Shown here piece after piece: positions 46,088 to 58,094 of a DNA stretch of 64,000 nt. Origin of the DNA: Adineta vaga (Eukaryota; Rotifera); NCBI GenBank assembly GCA_021613535.1, contig CP075494.1, forward strand, positions 1,054,001 through 1,118,000, read 5' to 3'. The translations under genes were made by a program, and so were the position numbers. Every line of letters begins with the position of its first letter. Within the stretch, counting starts at the first letter, position 1. The notes below the pieces were generated by a model. It worked only from the letters and a program-made list of their open reading frames with translations, made no database searches and was not told the origin of the DNA.

Positions 46088-47963
46088 GGTTTGAACACTG
46101 TTACGTCTTTTGTATTACCTGTTAGAATATTTTAATGTTCGGTAGATATTGATAAGTATAGGAAGTGATGGATCAAAGGGATACTGATCGCGATATGAAT
46201 ACTTTGACGGTTCTTTGAAAGTTTTTTAGTAAACAGCTAGAAAATCGATTTCTTGACGAAATGAGACAAAGTAATTCGAGAATCTTTTTATTAACATATC
46301 CATAGGTATCAATCGCAATGATGTTAGCATCGAAATTTCTTCATAAGTTATCAAACAATAATTGGACGTTCAAAGTAAGGAATATTCCTAGGTCAAACAA
46401 TCCGGTCTGGAATTGTCCAGTTCCATCGTATCAATCAAAATTACTTTATAGTGTTAGGTAAGCTGAGAAAATCATACTACAGAAGTATTCTACAATTGTA
46501 TCTATTTAGTTGAATTAATGAAGATCGCTATGTTTCATCTGTTTAACATTTGATTCTTGATTTTTTTTCTGTAACATAACCATTTCTTATATAAATGCTT
46601 TTCTTCTTTATTGCACTCAATTCTAAATGTATTTAAATAAAATAAAAGCAACGAAAAATAACAAAAAAAGGCTGGATTAAAATAGAAGATAGCTGAAAAT
46701 CAGAACTCTATAGTTGACTAATAATAAGCAATAAGTATTTTTCCGAAGTGAGTATAAATATATGTTTGATTGATACTAAATTAATTCTCAGGTATGACAA
46801 AGATGATGTTATCCACTATGTTCTTTGATCGTACTATTATGTATTATTTTGTTTTGAATTCCTCAGTAAGTTTTCCACAAACTATCTAGAGTGCTTCAAC
46901 TGAGATAAACGTTCACTAGGAGCAGACATATCAGACTTGTCATAGAAAATGATCTGCAAAAAAGAATAAGTGGTCATATGTCAATTTATCTCATTTAACA
47001 CAGATGGAATTCTTCGTCTTTTTTTTACTTAAATATGTAACACTCGCTACGAAACAAATATTAATAAATAACGCAAGAACGTCTCTTCTAATAAGAGAGA
47101 ATGTTATGGATACTGTAGAATTATTTTCTTGAATACACGTCTTCTAAAGTTTTTGTTCGTGCAGTATAGCGAAAATCAGTTTGTATTTTTATGTAAAAAT
47201 AACGAACTAAAGACTATCAAATCAAGTTTTTCTATTAGAATTTTCATGAAAAATGTATTATCTAGTGATGAATTAAATATTTAAATCAATACAAAATGAA
47301 TCAATTTATTCATCTTGTTAGTCATTTATGTATCAAGGTTTTTCTTTTCTCGTGGAATACACAAAGGATGCATGCTAAAGCGATATACTTGATTATAATC
47401 ATAAACTACTGATGAGATGCAGAAGAATGTTTTATTTCAACATATGTCCCATTATATTTACATAATGACAGTCTGAAGTTACAAATGAAAAGTAAAGAAC
47501 GAACGAATAAGTTTGGAAGAAAGAAAAAAAGCCGTCGAAGTAGTTTACATAGATGAAAAGAAATGTGAGAGAAAAGTAATATTGAAACGTTGTCTATAAA
47601 GAAAAAGTTTGGAGCAGTACACAAAAAAGAAGGACGTGTTGATTATGAAGTAAGAATACTTGTCGATTGATATTTTTTTAATATTAAATTAATTTTACAT
47701 ATCAAGTCAGGATATTTCGATATCGACTATCATCAATACGTAAGTTTTATTTTTTCTAGAAGTATAGGCAAAAAACAAACTGATAAATTCTATTGAAATA
47801 CTTATTAAAGAATATGTGGCTAACATACATTCTGAAAATTATATTATCCCTTGGAATAGCGAGACGTCTTCAGGAAAATACTAAATGGTGGATTTAGTTT
47901 CACCAATGATTTGCTTTCATATGATCTTCGCAATCAGTTGCACACAAACAGTCTATTGATTTT
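46088..47963. other. Intergenic, nothing recognised
   Basis: About 1.9 kb of AT-rich sequence between the hAT-like element and the hairpin MITE. I see no gene, RNA or repeat I can support. Confidence 0.55.
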
Positions 47964-47973
47964 AGTACAAATG

Positions 47974-48156
47974 TAGAATAGGGACACTATCTATAAATGT
48001 AACACAGTGACAGAACGAGAAAAAAAAAATATTAGTAGAGAAGCATATCAACAGTGAACCAAAATACTGGTTCAAGGTTAAAATGCTTCTCTACCAATGT
48101 AATTTTTTTTGTCGTTCTGACATCGTGTTATATTTATAGATAGTGTCCCTATTCTA
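47974..48156. mobile_element. Hairpin MITE directly upstream of the antiporter gene
   Basis: Nearly the whole 183-bp stretch is one inverted repeat. The left arm starts TAGAATAGGGACACTATC and the right arm ends GATAGTGTCCCTATTCTA. The arms remain similar inward to AGAGAAGCAT/ATGCTTCTCT. TA at both ends could be a Tc1/mariner-type target duplication. Similarity extends outward to GTACAA/TTGTAC (47965 to 48165), so the exact boundary is uncertain. Its right end is within 27 bp of the start codon at 48183. Confidence 0.78.
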
Positions 48157-48182
48157 AACTTGTACTGTCAAGATTTTTCTAG

Positions 48183-51100
48183 ATGAGTGTAACTCTGAAT
48201 GCGACGAAAGATTCTCATGATGGAGGAGAACATAAAGCAACTGGTACAGTAATCTTATTTTTATCAATCGCTGTCTTGGCTGGATGTCTATGCAAATTAA
48301 TTCTTTCACAAATCTTGAAAAATAAATTTCCTGCTCCATTTACAGTGATCGTACTTATTTTAGGATTTACAATGGGTATGATTATTTCTCATATTCCTGT
48401 GATGAGCAATGATTTTCTACTTGGTGAAAAAGCATTGAAAGATATTAATCCTCATCTGATTTACTACATTTTTTTGCCTTTGCTCATATTCGATTCAGCT
48501 TTTAACAGCCGTTTTTATGTTATTCGACAACACATCGTATCCGCAATACTTCTAGCTGGCCCTGGTATACTTATATCAATAGGTATTATTGCTGTATTTG
48601 CCGTCTTTATATTTCCCTATCAATGGTCATGGTTAGTTAGTATAATGTTTGGAAGTATATTAAGTGCAACAGATCCCGTTGCCGTTGTTGCATTATTACA
48701 TGAATCCGGAGCAAGTAAATCACTAGCTGCATTGATTGATCTTGAATCATTATTGAATGATGGTTCTGCCTTTGTTATATTTATGGTATTTCGTGATATA
48801 ATCGTCGGTGCAAGTAACAGTACCAAGAAAGTACTAATTGATATCGCTAAGTTTACTATTGGTCAGTAGGAAATGTTGATCTTAATTTAGATTTATATGA
48901 TAATGTATTTTTGTAGGTGGTCCAATATTTGGTATAGTCTGTGGTATTATTGCTGTGATCTTTTTTAATCTGGTTCATAATGAACTTGAAGTAGAAATAA
49001 TCTCGACGTTTGGTCTTGCTTATCTTATTTTTTATGTCGCTGATGTTGAACTCGGTGTTTCAGCTGTGCTAGCCTTAGTAGTCATGGGACTTTTTATGGC
49101 TAAATACAAATATTGTATTAGTAGTCATGTACAAGTTACGATGACCAATACTTGGCGTATTATTATCGATTTTGCTAATATTCTTATATTTATCATAACT
49201 GGAATTATTTTAGCACATTCATTAGTCGATACAAAAGCAACAATAGTTGTACGTGATTTTGGATATTCAATATTATTATATATTGTTCTTCATCTCGGTC
49301 GAATATTATCTGTTATTATATTTTATCCGTTGATGCGTTGGAGTGGTGTCCCTTTTTCTTGGAAAGAATATCTTGTTCTAATTTGGAGTGGATTACGAGG
49401 AAGTATGTCGGTTATTTTAGCTTTGATGGTTGATTCCGACGATCGAATCGATGTTGAAACACGACATCGTTATCTTTTTCACATATGTATGATATCTCTT
49501 CTAACATTGATTATCAATGGAACAAGCAGTAAATTCTTAGTGAGACTTCTTCACTTAGATCATGGTATGTATAGAAATTCAATTGTAAAAATGAAATTCA
49601 TTTTCAAAAATCAGGTACCCCGGAAAGTGAACAAATTTTGTTACAAGCTGTTGAACATATGCGTCGACAAACGGCAAATCAACTCTATAAAATGAAACAA
49701 GAAAAACAATTTTCTTGTGTTGATTGGCATATGCTCGATGAATACTTACCAGAAAAATTGGTTCAAGAAATGGATGCCGAACGAAGAACAAGTGTTCATC
49801 GACGATTATCTGTTCTACCAGATTTGGATCCAAATATTTTGTTGAATATTTCTCAACAACATTCGACAATCAATACGGAATTACAACAAATTCCAAGTAT
49901 ATGTGAAACTGATAGTGTTCCCATCGATATCACTCCGCAGGAAAAGAATCCAACTATAAAACATCTTGTATTACCACTAATAGGCTTTCTTGGAAATGAG
50001 AAGAAAGAAAATACACGTTTTCGAAACGAATTAACGAATCGTTTTCTAACAGCATTGTTGATTGATTATGAAAAACAATGGTATCGAGGAATGATTCGTC
50101 GACGAACACTTTACATTTTAGTAAAATCCGTTGAAAAAGCTAAACATCAACATTCATTAAAACTTCATTGGAATTTAATTATTGAACATTTTCGATTATC
50201 AAAATGGTTGAAAACTCTAATGCAATTCGATTGTATTAAAACTCAATCCAACAAATTCTTATTCGATCATATATTTCTCACTATCGAATTAGTTCTTGCT
50301 TTTCATTCGACTCGTACACGTATGGATAAGATTCAACATGAATTTCCTGAATTAGCAAATATTGATCGAGATATTTGGAATAAAGTTTGTCAAGAAACTC
50401 ATTTCTATCATTTAACAGCTTCTTATATTCTTCTCGATCTGCAACAATCCTACGAACTTTGTTGGCAAATTCAAATGACAAAACGTTGTGCTCAAATCTT
50501 ACTTAAATACGAATCAAAAATGATCACTCAACTTTATGAAACAGGAATATTTGGTCACAGTGTTTATTCACATATTTCAGAGTTAATAGAAAAGAAATCG
50601 TTAAAACTCGAATTTTATCGTGTTTCCATACCAAAAGGTCATTTAAAACCGATAGAAGATGCATTTGATTTATTACCAATATTTCAATCATTACCGAATG
50701 AAGAAAAAACACGTTGGCAAACAATTCTCAAAGGTAAACATCGATGGTTTCAACCAAATAAAATTCTTCTTAGAAAAGATAAAACCGTATCGACTGCATA
50801 TCTGATTGGTCGAGGAATCGTTGAATGTAACATTGATTCAATACCGATTTATTATCGGTCGGGTAATATTGTTGGTATTGATGCATTATTCTCACAAGAT
50901 TATCGATCAAATGGAACTTATTTTGTTAGTGGTGGACTTTTCGAAGGTTATGTCATCGATGAAGAATTATTGCGTCAATTTTTAGATAATGATTATTTAG
51001 CGCCTTTGGTCTATAGAGAAATTGCTCTACATGTCTTGAGTAATAATTATCAAACACGTTTGAAATTGAATCGTTTACAATTACGATTACTTTTGTACAA

Positions 51101-51416
51101 ACGAGCTAAATTCTACAGGAAAATCTCAGAACCAACAATTCAATTAAACGAAAATCAACGAGTATTAATTCTTGCCGGACATGTTACTCAATTATCGAAT
51201 GGACTGAGTAATAAATATGAATCCATTCAATTAGAATTCTTTAATAATGAAAATGAACTTTTTCTTGATTCATCAACTATTATCTATTCATGGACGGATG
51301 ATGATGAACAATTTTGTATCAAAGAAACTGACCATACTGTTCATTTTCCACTGCAAACCAAAGATTTGCTTTCCGATGATTTTTGTTATCCAGGTTATAG
51401 ACCTGATACAAAATAA
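48183..51416 (+). CDS. CPA1-type Na+/H+ antiporter with cNMP-binding-like C-terminus
   Basis: Three exons, 48183-48861, 48917-49564 and 49615-51416, are joined by 55-nt and 50-nt introns in phase 1 and encode 1042 residues. About 12 membrane helices span residues 20-455. CPA1 hallmarks are present: ATDPVAVVALLHESG near 163 and the ion-binding ND in ESLLNDGSA near 193-194. WSGLRGSMSVILAL is in the late helix region. The long cytoplasmic tail is helical at first, then has a cyclic-nucleotide-binding-like fold at about 800-905. Its phosphate-binding cassette is degenerate (GNIVGIDALF where GE and a later Arg are expected). The layout resembles SOS1 and the transporter part of SLC9C, but there is no voltage-sensor domain. 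Expected role: exchange of cytosolic H+ for Na+ at the plasma membrane. Confidence 0.85.
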
Positions 51417-51845
51417 TTACCAAAACTATGATGTTTATCATTATTAGTGGGTATAATCTGACATCTTCAACTACAAGATAAATGATGAACTCGAATAATT
51501 GTTTTTTTCAAATTCAAATATTTCAATTTTTTTTACTCTAAATAAATGAAATTTTTTTATGTTTGCTCTCATCTAGTTATTCATCATAAAAAAACACACA
51601 TAGTCTGATGAGTTTTATCAAGAGCAAAATAATTTCGAAACACACCGTCAATATGAAATCTAATATGGATGACACATATCAAGAAACCAAGCAAAATATT
51701 AAATTTGATGAAAATACGTTTATAATCATCACTTGATTGCTTTTCTCGTATTTCTACTGATCAGAACCTTGTCAAAGGTAACTAAAGAGAATAAAAAAGA
51801 AACACGTTTTATTTAACGACAAGGTAAATACACGAATCATCAATA
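51417..51845. other. Intergenic, nothing recognised
   Basis: AT-rich spacer between two transporter genes in the same orientation. Confidence 0.5.
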
Positions 51846-54083
51846 ATGAAAACTGGTAATGAAGAGCAAGATTTATCATCCATATATTCGGTCGATTTTA
51901 AGCATTTACAACTTATCTATTTAACTGGTTATCTTCTTGCTGGAGGTAATTACTTTTATTTAAAAAGTTCTCATTTGATAAAAATTAATCTAGCTGCTAA
52001 TAGTTTACAACTTTCATATCGATATGCAATCTATGATAGTTATGGATATTCTCGATCAATAGTGGAATTTTTCTATATTATCGCTCATGTATAGACTTTA
52101 TTTATTGGCACTTTTCTTGCTTCACTTGCTGATCGATTGTAAGTTGCTGTTTTTGCTCATACATATTATTAACAATCAATGTTCTTTGTCAATAACTTCT
52201 TCGTTATATTTCTTTTATTTTCAACGAAGGAATTATCAATAATATATATTTAGTGGACGTCGTTTATCATGTATTATTTGCGCGATATTATACATTTTAA
52301 GTGGTGTGTCATATGTAAGAATAATAAAATATGTTCAGAAGATTCAATAATTGTTTTCTTTTAAAGAATTTCAATGTGATGTGAATTTTAATATTAGGAA
52401 ATATCATTCGTGGTATTGCTAATTCCTTTTTTCATACAGAATTTGAAGCTTGGGTTATACAAGAATATAAAGAAGTAAATCGAACTTTTTTTAAAACTAA
52501 TATAACATTGAATTTTTCTAAAGCGTAATTTAAATACAAAATCACTCGCACGACTACTTCGTAATTCCAGTGAGTTATTTCTTATCAATTAAGTATTTAT
52601 TTGAATTTCTATTACTGTAGATATATTTGGAACAATAGTCTCAATTGGAACAGGTTTCTTAGCACAAATTGTAGTGGAATTTTATGGATTTATGTAAGTA
52701 TGACTAAAAATATGGTTGTTTTTATTTTCAGTTATGTAAAATCATATTAAATATTCGTTAATTCTTTTGCATCATATAGTGCACCATTTGATACATCTAT
52801 ACTAGTTTTTATTATAATGATAGTTTATTTATTATTTAAATGGTCAGAAAATTATGGAAATAAAAAAATATCAGCAAGTGTTACATTTACTTCTGCTATC
52901 CAATTGATAAAATCTGGTGAGTACGTCAATGAGCAATAGTGGTGTAACCGAGACCGAGCCAGCAAGAAAACTTGTCCTTACGCATTTTAATTCTTTATTA
53001 TATGACTCTTTGTATATTTGATGTGTTTATGAAATGATGTTAGGTAAATCCAGACCATTGATTGAATCTTGGTTATGTCACTAGTGATCAAGAAGAAAAG
53101 AATGGTGAAATATTTTTTCGTATGTTTTAGATCCACGTATTGTTCTACATGGATTGAGTACGGCTTTATTTGAAACATCACTTTACATTCATTTCATTGA
53201 ATGGACTCCAGCACTTCTTCAAGCAAAAAGTCTCACGATTTCTAATTCATTACCATTTGGTGTTATATTTTCTTGTTACAAAGTAAGTGTCTTTATAGGG
53301 ATAAGAAAAAACTTAAAATTCATTATTTAATTAGTTCTCTAACATGATGGGTTCTTTTGCATTTAACGCAGTTGTGGAAAAACTTCGACCTCAATTACTT
53401 ATAATGTAAGTTTTATTGATCGAAATTTTCCCTTCTAAGTATCGCAAGTGTAGAATCATAGCCATCGTTTTAATCAGTGGATTTAGCATGCCAGTCATTT
53501 GTCCAAATGTATGTATAAACGCTCATGAATTATTAATAATAAGTTCAACGATACTTTAGAGTCAATTAGTCATATTAATAGGTTTCTTCTTGGTTGAATT
53601 TGGTAGTGGTGCTTATCGACCATCGATTGGTCTCTTAAGAAGTCAATACATTCCAAATGAAGGTAAAATATATCGAATATTTCTCTTTCGTTTTACCTTT
53701 CGGATTTTTCTAATAGTTCGATCAACAGTTATAAATTATATTCGAATACCACAACTTATTCTCATAATTCTAATCTTACTTTGTATAAATATCTTAACAT
53801 AGTCATATAATTTATAAATTATCTAATTCTATAGCATTTTTCATTACCGATCGTGTTTCCAATTGCTGCTGGTATGATATTCGTAGCAATAATATGCTTA
53901 ATTATATTAAAAGAGTGAGTTATATACATAATAATAAATATAAAATAACGTATTTTTTAGTATGAAACCATACCATCAGAAAAAATCAATTTCAATCGAG
54001 AAACAGTGTTATTATCTCAATCACCTTCATTGTCATATACACATGAAAAACCACAAATATCCGAAATCGGTACCAAACCATAA
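51846..54083 (+). pseudogene. Decaying MFSD5-like (molybdate-anion) transporter gene
   Basis: About eleven short exons with GT-AG introns on plus spell an MFS protein. Recognisable family segments in order are TFLASLADRL-GRRLSCIICA, ILGNIIRGIANSFFHTEFEAWVIQEY, HGLSTALFETSLYIHFIEWTPALLQ, SGFSMPVICPN and RSTVINYIRIPQL, the last following NE as expected. These positions match MFSD5-type transporters. Defects include TAG at 52092-52094 in the first exon and TGA at 52382-52384 before ILILG. Near the end, the last two exons do not keep phase with standard splice sites. Most other junctions are clean, so decay would be recent. MFSD5 relatives are about 450 residues. Confidence 0.6.
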
Positions 54084-55697
54084 TTATTTCTACTTGACAC
54101 AGAAAAAGATGAATGAATTCTTATTTTAAAAATATATAAAACGTATTGATCACTTGTTGAATTTATGCATGTTGAAATTACAGCAATCTTGTTCATTGAT
54201 ATTTTCATCGAACCATACAAGAAATTCGAGGCTCTACGAATATACAATGGTTTTTTTTTTTCATCCGTAGTATTTCATCTGTTTCACAAATAAGAACAGA
54301 GTCAATAGATAAATAACGTTAAGGTACGAGTGAAACAAGTATTTGTCTCTCGAGACATTTTAAACATGATTTCTGCAAAGTACATGAGGAAGAAAAAAAA
54401 ATATCTTTACGATACATAGGAAAATCTCTCACAACATCTTCATTCGAATAAATATTTAAAAATGTGATCGTCAGCTTATGAAGAAGGGAAATATTTATCT
54501 GTGATTGAAAATGAATTTTCTCAAAGATTGATTTCTTTCTCTCAAGAATATGGACGAGAAAAATCACAGATTCGTCACGGAATACTAACTACAGTGAAAA
54601 TCTTTTCCCAACGAAGATGCAGAGATAGGCAAGTCAATTCAAGTCAAAAAACATATATGAAGAGGTTTCAATGTACTTTTTTTTGTATTTCACTATAGTC
54701 TTCTTACAGAATCAGAATGTAAAAGAAATATATAATAAAAAATGAAAATTTTTGTTAAAAATAAATTTGAAATAATACGAAATTTTTATTCCAAAGTTTT
54801 ATTCAATAGACTTTTTTTCCAATTTTTATTGGTGGATTCTTATTTCGTCCTCATCGTGCTCGAATGTCACGCAAAACTCTCGAACAACTCACTTTGTTGA
54901 AATGTAACAATAGTATTGTATAATACATTTTGTTGTATCATTTATTCTTTCTTGTTTCTTGTCAAATGTAACCATGATGTTTTGTGAACAGATTTGTTTT
55001 TTAGTAACGCCTTTTTCTACTACTATGAAAACTGTGAAAACTTAGTAATAAACTTCTTTTTTTCTTTTCCGGAAGAAATTCGAAATCATTATCGTCAAAC
55101 AAAAATAGAAGATCTGAAAGAATTTTTTATAATACATTTTAACTGAGTTTGACTTGACTTGACTTGACTTGTGAAAACGTCTGCCTTGCCCGTCTCTGGT
55201 TGTATCATATGCTTAACGCTTTTGTTAGTCAAAATATTCAATTTTAAAAACTTCTTGTCTATTCACATCTTCCGGTTGAATCTGAAGAGAAATATTTGAT
55301 AGCTATTCTTATTCAGCCAATTCTTTCTGCATTTATCTAGGTGAGGATACATGTAAAGAAAAAATAGACTCTTACCTCAGTATAGACTCAACGAAAAAAA
55401 GAATCAGAAAAAACGATGCAGAATGAGATGTGTTGACACAACAGAAAAGAAAAACTTCATGATAAAAGCAAAGAACACACACACATGCGTGCAAATAAAG
55501 TATAATTTTTTGTTTAGTATTTTATATATTGTTGGAAACTTCCAAGTTAAATATTTGCAGTCATTTTTCTTTTCGGCTATGGCAACTTCACATGATACCA
55601 CATTGTCAGGCAATGATTTTCAAATCATATGACTTGATTATCTTATAGATGACATTGTAAATTCTACTTCACAAATAACAAATATTTCAAGTCAATA
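54084..55697. other. Intergenic, short pentamer repeat
   Basis: TTGAC is repeated four times in tandem at about 55149-55171. Several small overlapping open frames on both strands have no features. No gene seen. Confidence 0.55.
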
Positions 55698-58094
55698 ATG
55701 GAACAGACAAATGTGATTTCGAAACAAGTGAATGAATATAATAATGTCGACATTGAACAAATACAAGATATTCTTATTGTTTGGTTGGACAGCTCCATTC
55801 ACAGCAATAATCCAGACTGTCAAAATACAATTACACAACTTCAACAAGTTGTTACCAATGTTCATACATTTACTGATAATGATCAATGCATCGAATTCAT
55901 TCTCAATACCATCGATAAAAAAGTATGTATGATTATTTCAGGATCAATTGGACAAGATATTGTGCCGTGCATACATGATATCTCACAAATTGATTCTATC
56001 TTCATCTTTTGTAACAATAAAAATCAGCATGAACAATGGGTAAAACCATGGTTCAAAGTAAAAGGTGTTTCTATAGACATCACAAATATCTGTCAACAAT
56101 TACAACAAATAACTCGTCAGTACGAACAAAATACTATGCCAATGAGCTTTGTAGCATCTCGAAAACGATTGGATCAATTAGAACCATCATTTATGTACAC
56201 ACAAATCATCAAAGAAATACTATTAACCATCACATTCGAAGATAAACACATCAAAGAATTTATCGATTATTATTGTGATGCATATGTTGACAATGAAATC
56301 GATCGAAAGAAAGTTAAGCAACTGGAACATGGATATCATCAGAAAACACCCGTTTGGTGGTATACAACAGAGAGATTTTTGTATGGAATGTTGAATCGTG
56401 CTTTACGAGAGATGAACGGTGAAGTGATCACATTAATGGGTTTCTTTATCAGTGATCTTCATCAACATATTGAAGAATTACACAAAAAACAACTTCGAAA
56501 GATCTCTACTACTAAAATCCTTACAGTTTATCGTGGCCAAGGTATGACAAAGAGAGATTTCGATGATATGGTACAATCGAAAGGTGGACTAATATCATTC
56601 CTTAATTTCTTATCAACAAGCAATGATCGCAAAGTCGCCTTGTCTTATGCCGAAAGTAATAGTGAGAAATCTGGCCTCATAGGCATTCTATTCGTAATGA
56701 AAATCGATCCTGTTCAATCGACAACACCATATGCCTCAGTTGGAGATATCAGTAACTTTATAGAAGAAGATGAAACTCTCTTTTCGATGCACACTGTTTT
56801 TCGCATAGATGATATCATTGCAATGAATGGCAATGAGCGACTGTATGAGGTGAAGTTATCACTGACTAGTGATAATGATCCAGAATTAAGTGTGCTTACT
56901 AAGCGAATTCGAGAGGAGAGTTTCCCACACGCTGAAGGATGGCAAAGAATGAGTTTAGTGTTAAATAATATAGGACAATCTAACGTTGCTGAGCGAATAT
57001 GTAAAGTTTTACATGCTCAGGCAATTAATGAGAGCAACAATCCAGATATTTATAATCAATTTGGTTCAATAAAATATCAGCGAGGACAATACGGCGAGGC
57101 CATAAAACGTTATGAGCAAGCTCTCAAAATTCTACAACAATCACTTCCTTCTAATCATCCAAATGTGGCTTCATCTTATGGCAACATCGGTAATGTGTAT
57201 TCCAACATGGGTGATTATTCAAAAGCACTTGTGTCATATGAACAATGCCTCAAAATTCAACTACAATCACTTCCTTCTAATCATCCAAATGTGGCTTCAT
57301 CCTACAACAACATCGGTGCAGTGTATTATAAGATAAGTGATTATCCCAAAGCACTTGCATCATACGAACAAGCCCTCAAAATTCAACAACAATCACTTCC
57401 ATCCAACCACCCTGATATGGCTTCATCCTACAACAACATCGGTGCAGTGTATTCCAACATGGGTGATTATTCAAAAGCACTTGTGTTATATGAACAAGCT
57501 CTCAAAATTCGACAAGAATCACTGCCGTCTAATCATCCAAATGTGGCTTCATCCTACAACAACATCGGTAATGTGTATTCTGACATGGGTGATTACTCTA
57601 AAGCACTTGTGTCATATGAACAAGCTCTCAAAATTCGACAACAATCGCTTCCTTCTAATCATCCAGATGTGGCTTCATCTTATGGCAACATCGGTAATGT
57701 GTATTCCAAGATGGGTGATTATTCAAAAGCACTTGTGTCATATGAACAATGCCTCAAAATTCAACTACAATCACTTCCTTCTAATCATCCAAATGTGGCT
57801 TCATCCTACAACAACATCGGTGCAGTGTATTCCAACATGGGTGATTATTCAAAAGCACTTGCGTCATATGAACAAGCTCTCAAAATTCGACAACAATCAC
57901 TTCCTTCTAATCATCCAGATGTGGCTTCATCCTACAACAACATCGGTGATGTGTATTCCAACATGGGTGACTATTTAAATGCTTGTTCATTTTTCGAATA
58001 TGCTCTCCAAATTGGACAACAAGTACTACCATCGAGCCATCCTCATCTGCGCCTCTTTAAAACAAATTATGAAAATGCGAGAAAGAAATTGTAA
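55698..58094 (+). CDS. ART-TPR protein with near-identical TPR units
   Basis: An intact 798-residue single-exon gene. The N-terminal module (about 20-120: DILIVWLDSS ... DSIFIFC) matches the one at 3386. The ART domain has Arg near 279 (TVYRGQ), FLSTS near 304 and E-x-E in EEDETLF near 356-359, the arginine-type R-S-E set. From about 440 to 780 there are eight 42-residue kinesin-light-chain-type TPRs, for example NNIGAVYSNMGDYSKALVSY followed by EQALKIRQQSLPSNHP. The 126-bp units are so alike at DNA level that they must have been amplified or homogenised recently. The long frame in the +1 register at 57112-57978 is a by-product of the repeats. No signal peptide is seen, so it is probably a cytoplasmic NAD+-dependent protein modifier. 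Confidence 0.9.
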   Translation: MEQTNVISKQVNEYNNVDIEQIQDILIVWLDSSIHSNNPDCQNTITQLQQVVTNVHTFTDNDQCIEFILNTIDKKVCMIISGSIGQDIVPCIHDISQIDSIFIFCNNKNQHEQWVKPWFKVKGVSIDITNICQQLQQITRQYEQNTMPMSFVASRKRLDQLEPSFMYTQIIKEILLTITFEDKHIKEFIDYYCDAYVDNEIDRKKVKQLEHGYHQKTPVWWYTTERFLYGMLNRALREMNGEVITLMGFFISDLHQHIEELHKKQLRKISTTKILTVYRGQGMTKRDFDDMVQSKGGLISFLNFLSTSNDRKVALSYAESNSEKSGLIGILFVMKIDPVQSTTPYASVGDISNFIEEDETLFSMHTVFRIDDIIAMNGNERLYEVKLSLTSDNDPELSVLTKRIREESFPHAEGWQRMSLVLNNIGQSNVAERICKVLHAQAINESNNPDIYNQFGSIKYQRGQYGEAIKRYEQALKILQQSLPSNHPNVASSYGNIGNVYSNMGDYSKALVSYEQCLKIQLQSLPSNHPNVASSYNNIGAVYYKISDYPKALASYEQALKIQQQSLPSNHPDMASSYNNIGAVYSNMGDYSKALVLYEQALKIRQESLPSNHPNVASSYNNIGNVYSDMGDYSKALVSYEQALKIRQQSLPSNHPDVASSYGNIGNVYSKMGDYSKALVSYEQCLKIQLQSLPSNHPNVASSYNNIGAVYSNMGDYSKALASYEQALKIRQQSLPSNHPDVASSYNNIGDVYSNMGDYLNACSFFEYALQIGQQVLPSSHPHLRLFKTNYENARKKL
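57100..57990 (+). repeat. 126-bp tandem coding repeats (TPR units)
   Basis: About seven consecutive 126-bp units share long identical runs such as CTTCCTTCTAATCATCC and GGTGATTATTC. Units carrying the rare variant EQCLKIQLQ occur twice, 504 bp apart (four units), each followed by NNIGAVY. This shows a higher-order duplication of four units. Confidence 0.85.

Noticed and set aside
48183-51416. Reading the antiporter as sperm-type SLC9C
   Set aside because: There is no voltage-sensor helix set between the transporter and the cNMP-binding-like domain, so only the broader CPA1 call is supported.
55149-55171. TTGAC pentamer in tandem, thought of as a telomere or satellite trace
   Set aside because: Only four units, with no similar array elsewhere in the window; simple slippage is enough.
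57112-57978. Long open frames in another register over the TPR repeats
   Set aside because: They arise because 126-bp units repeat without stops in that frame. The composition (His, Trp, Met rich) is unnatural and the in-frame TPR protein explains the DNA.
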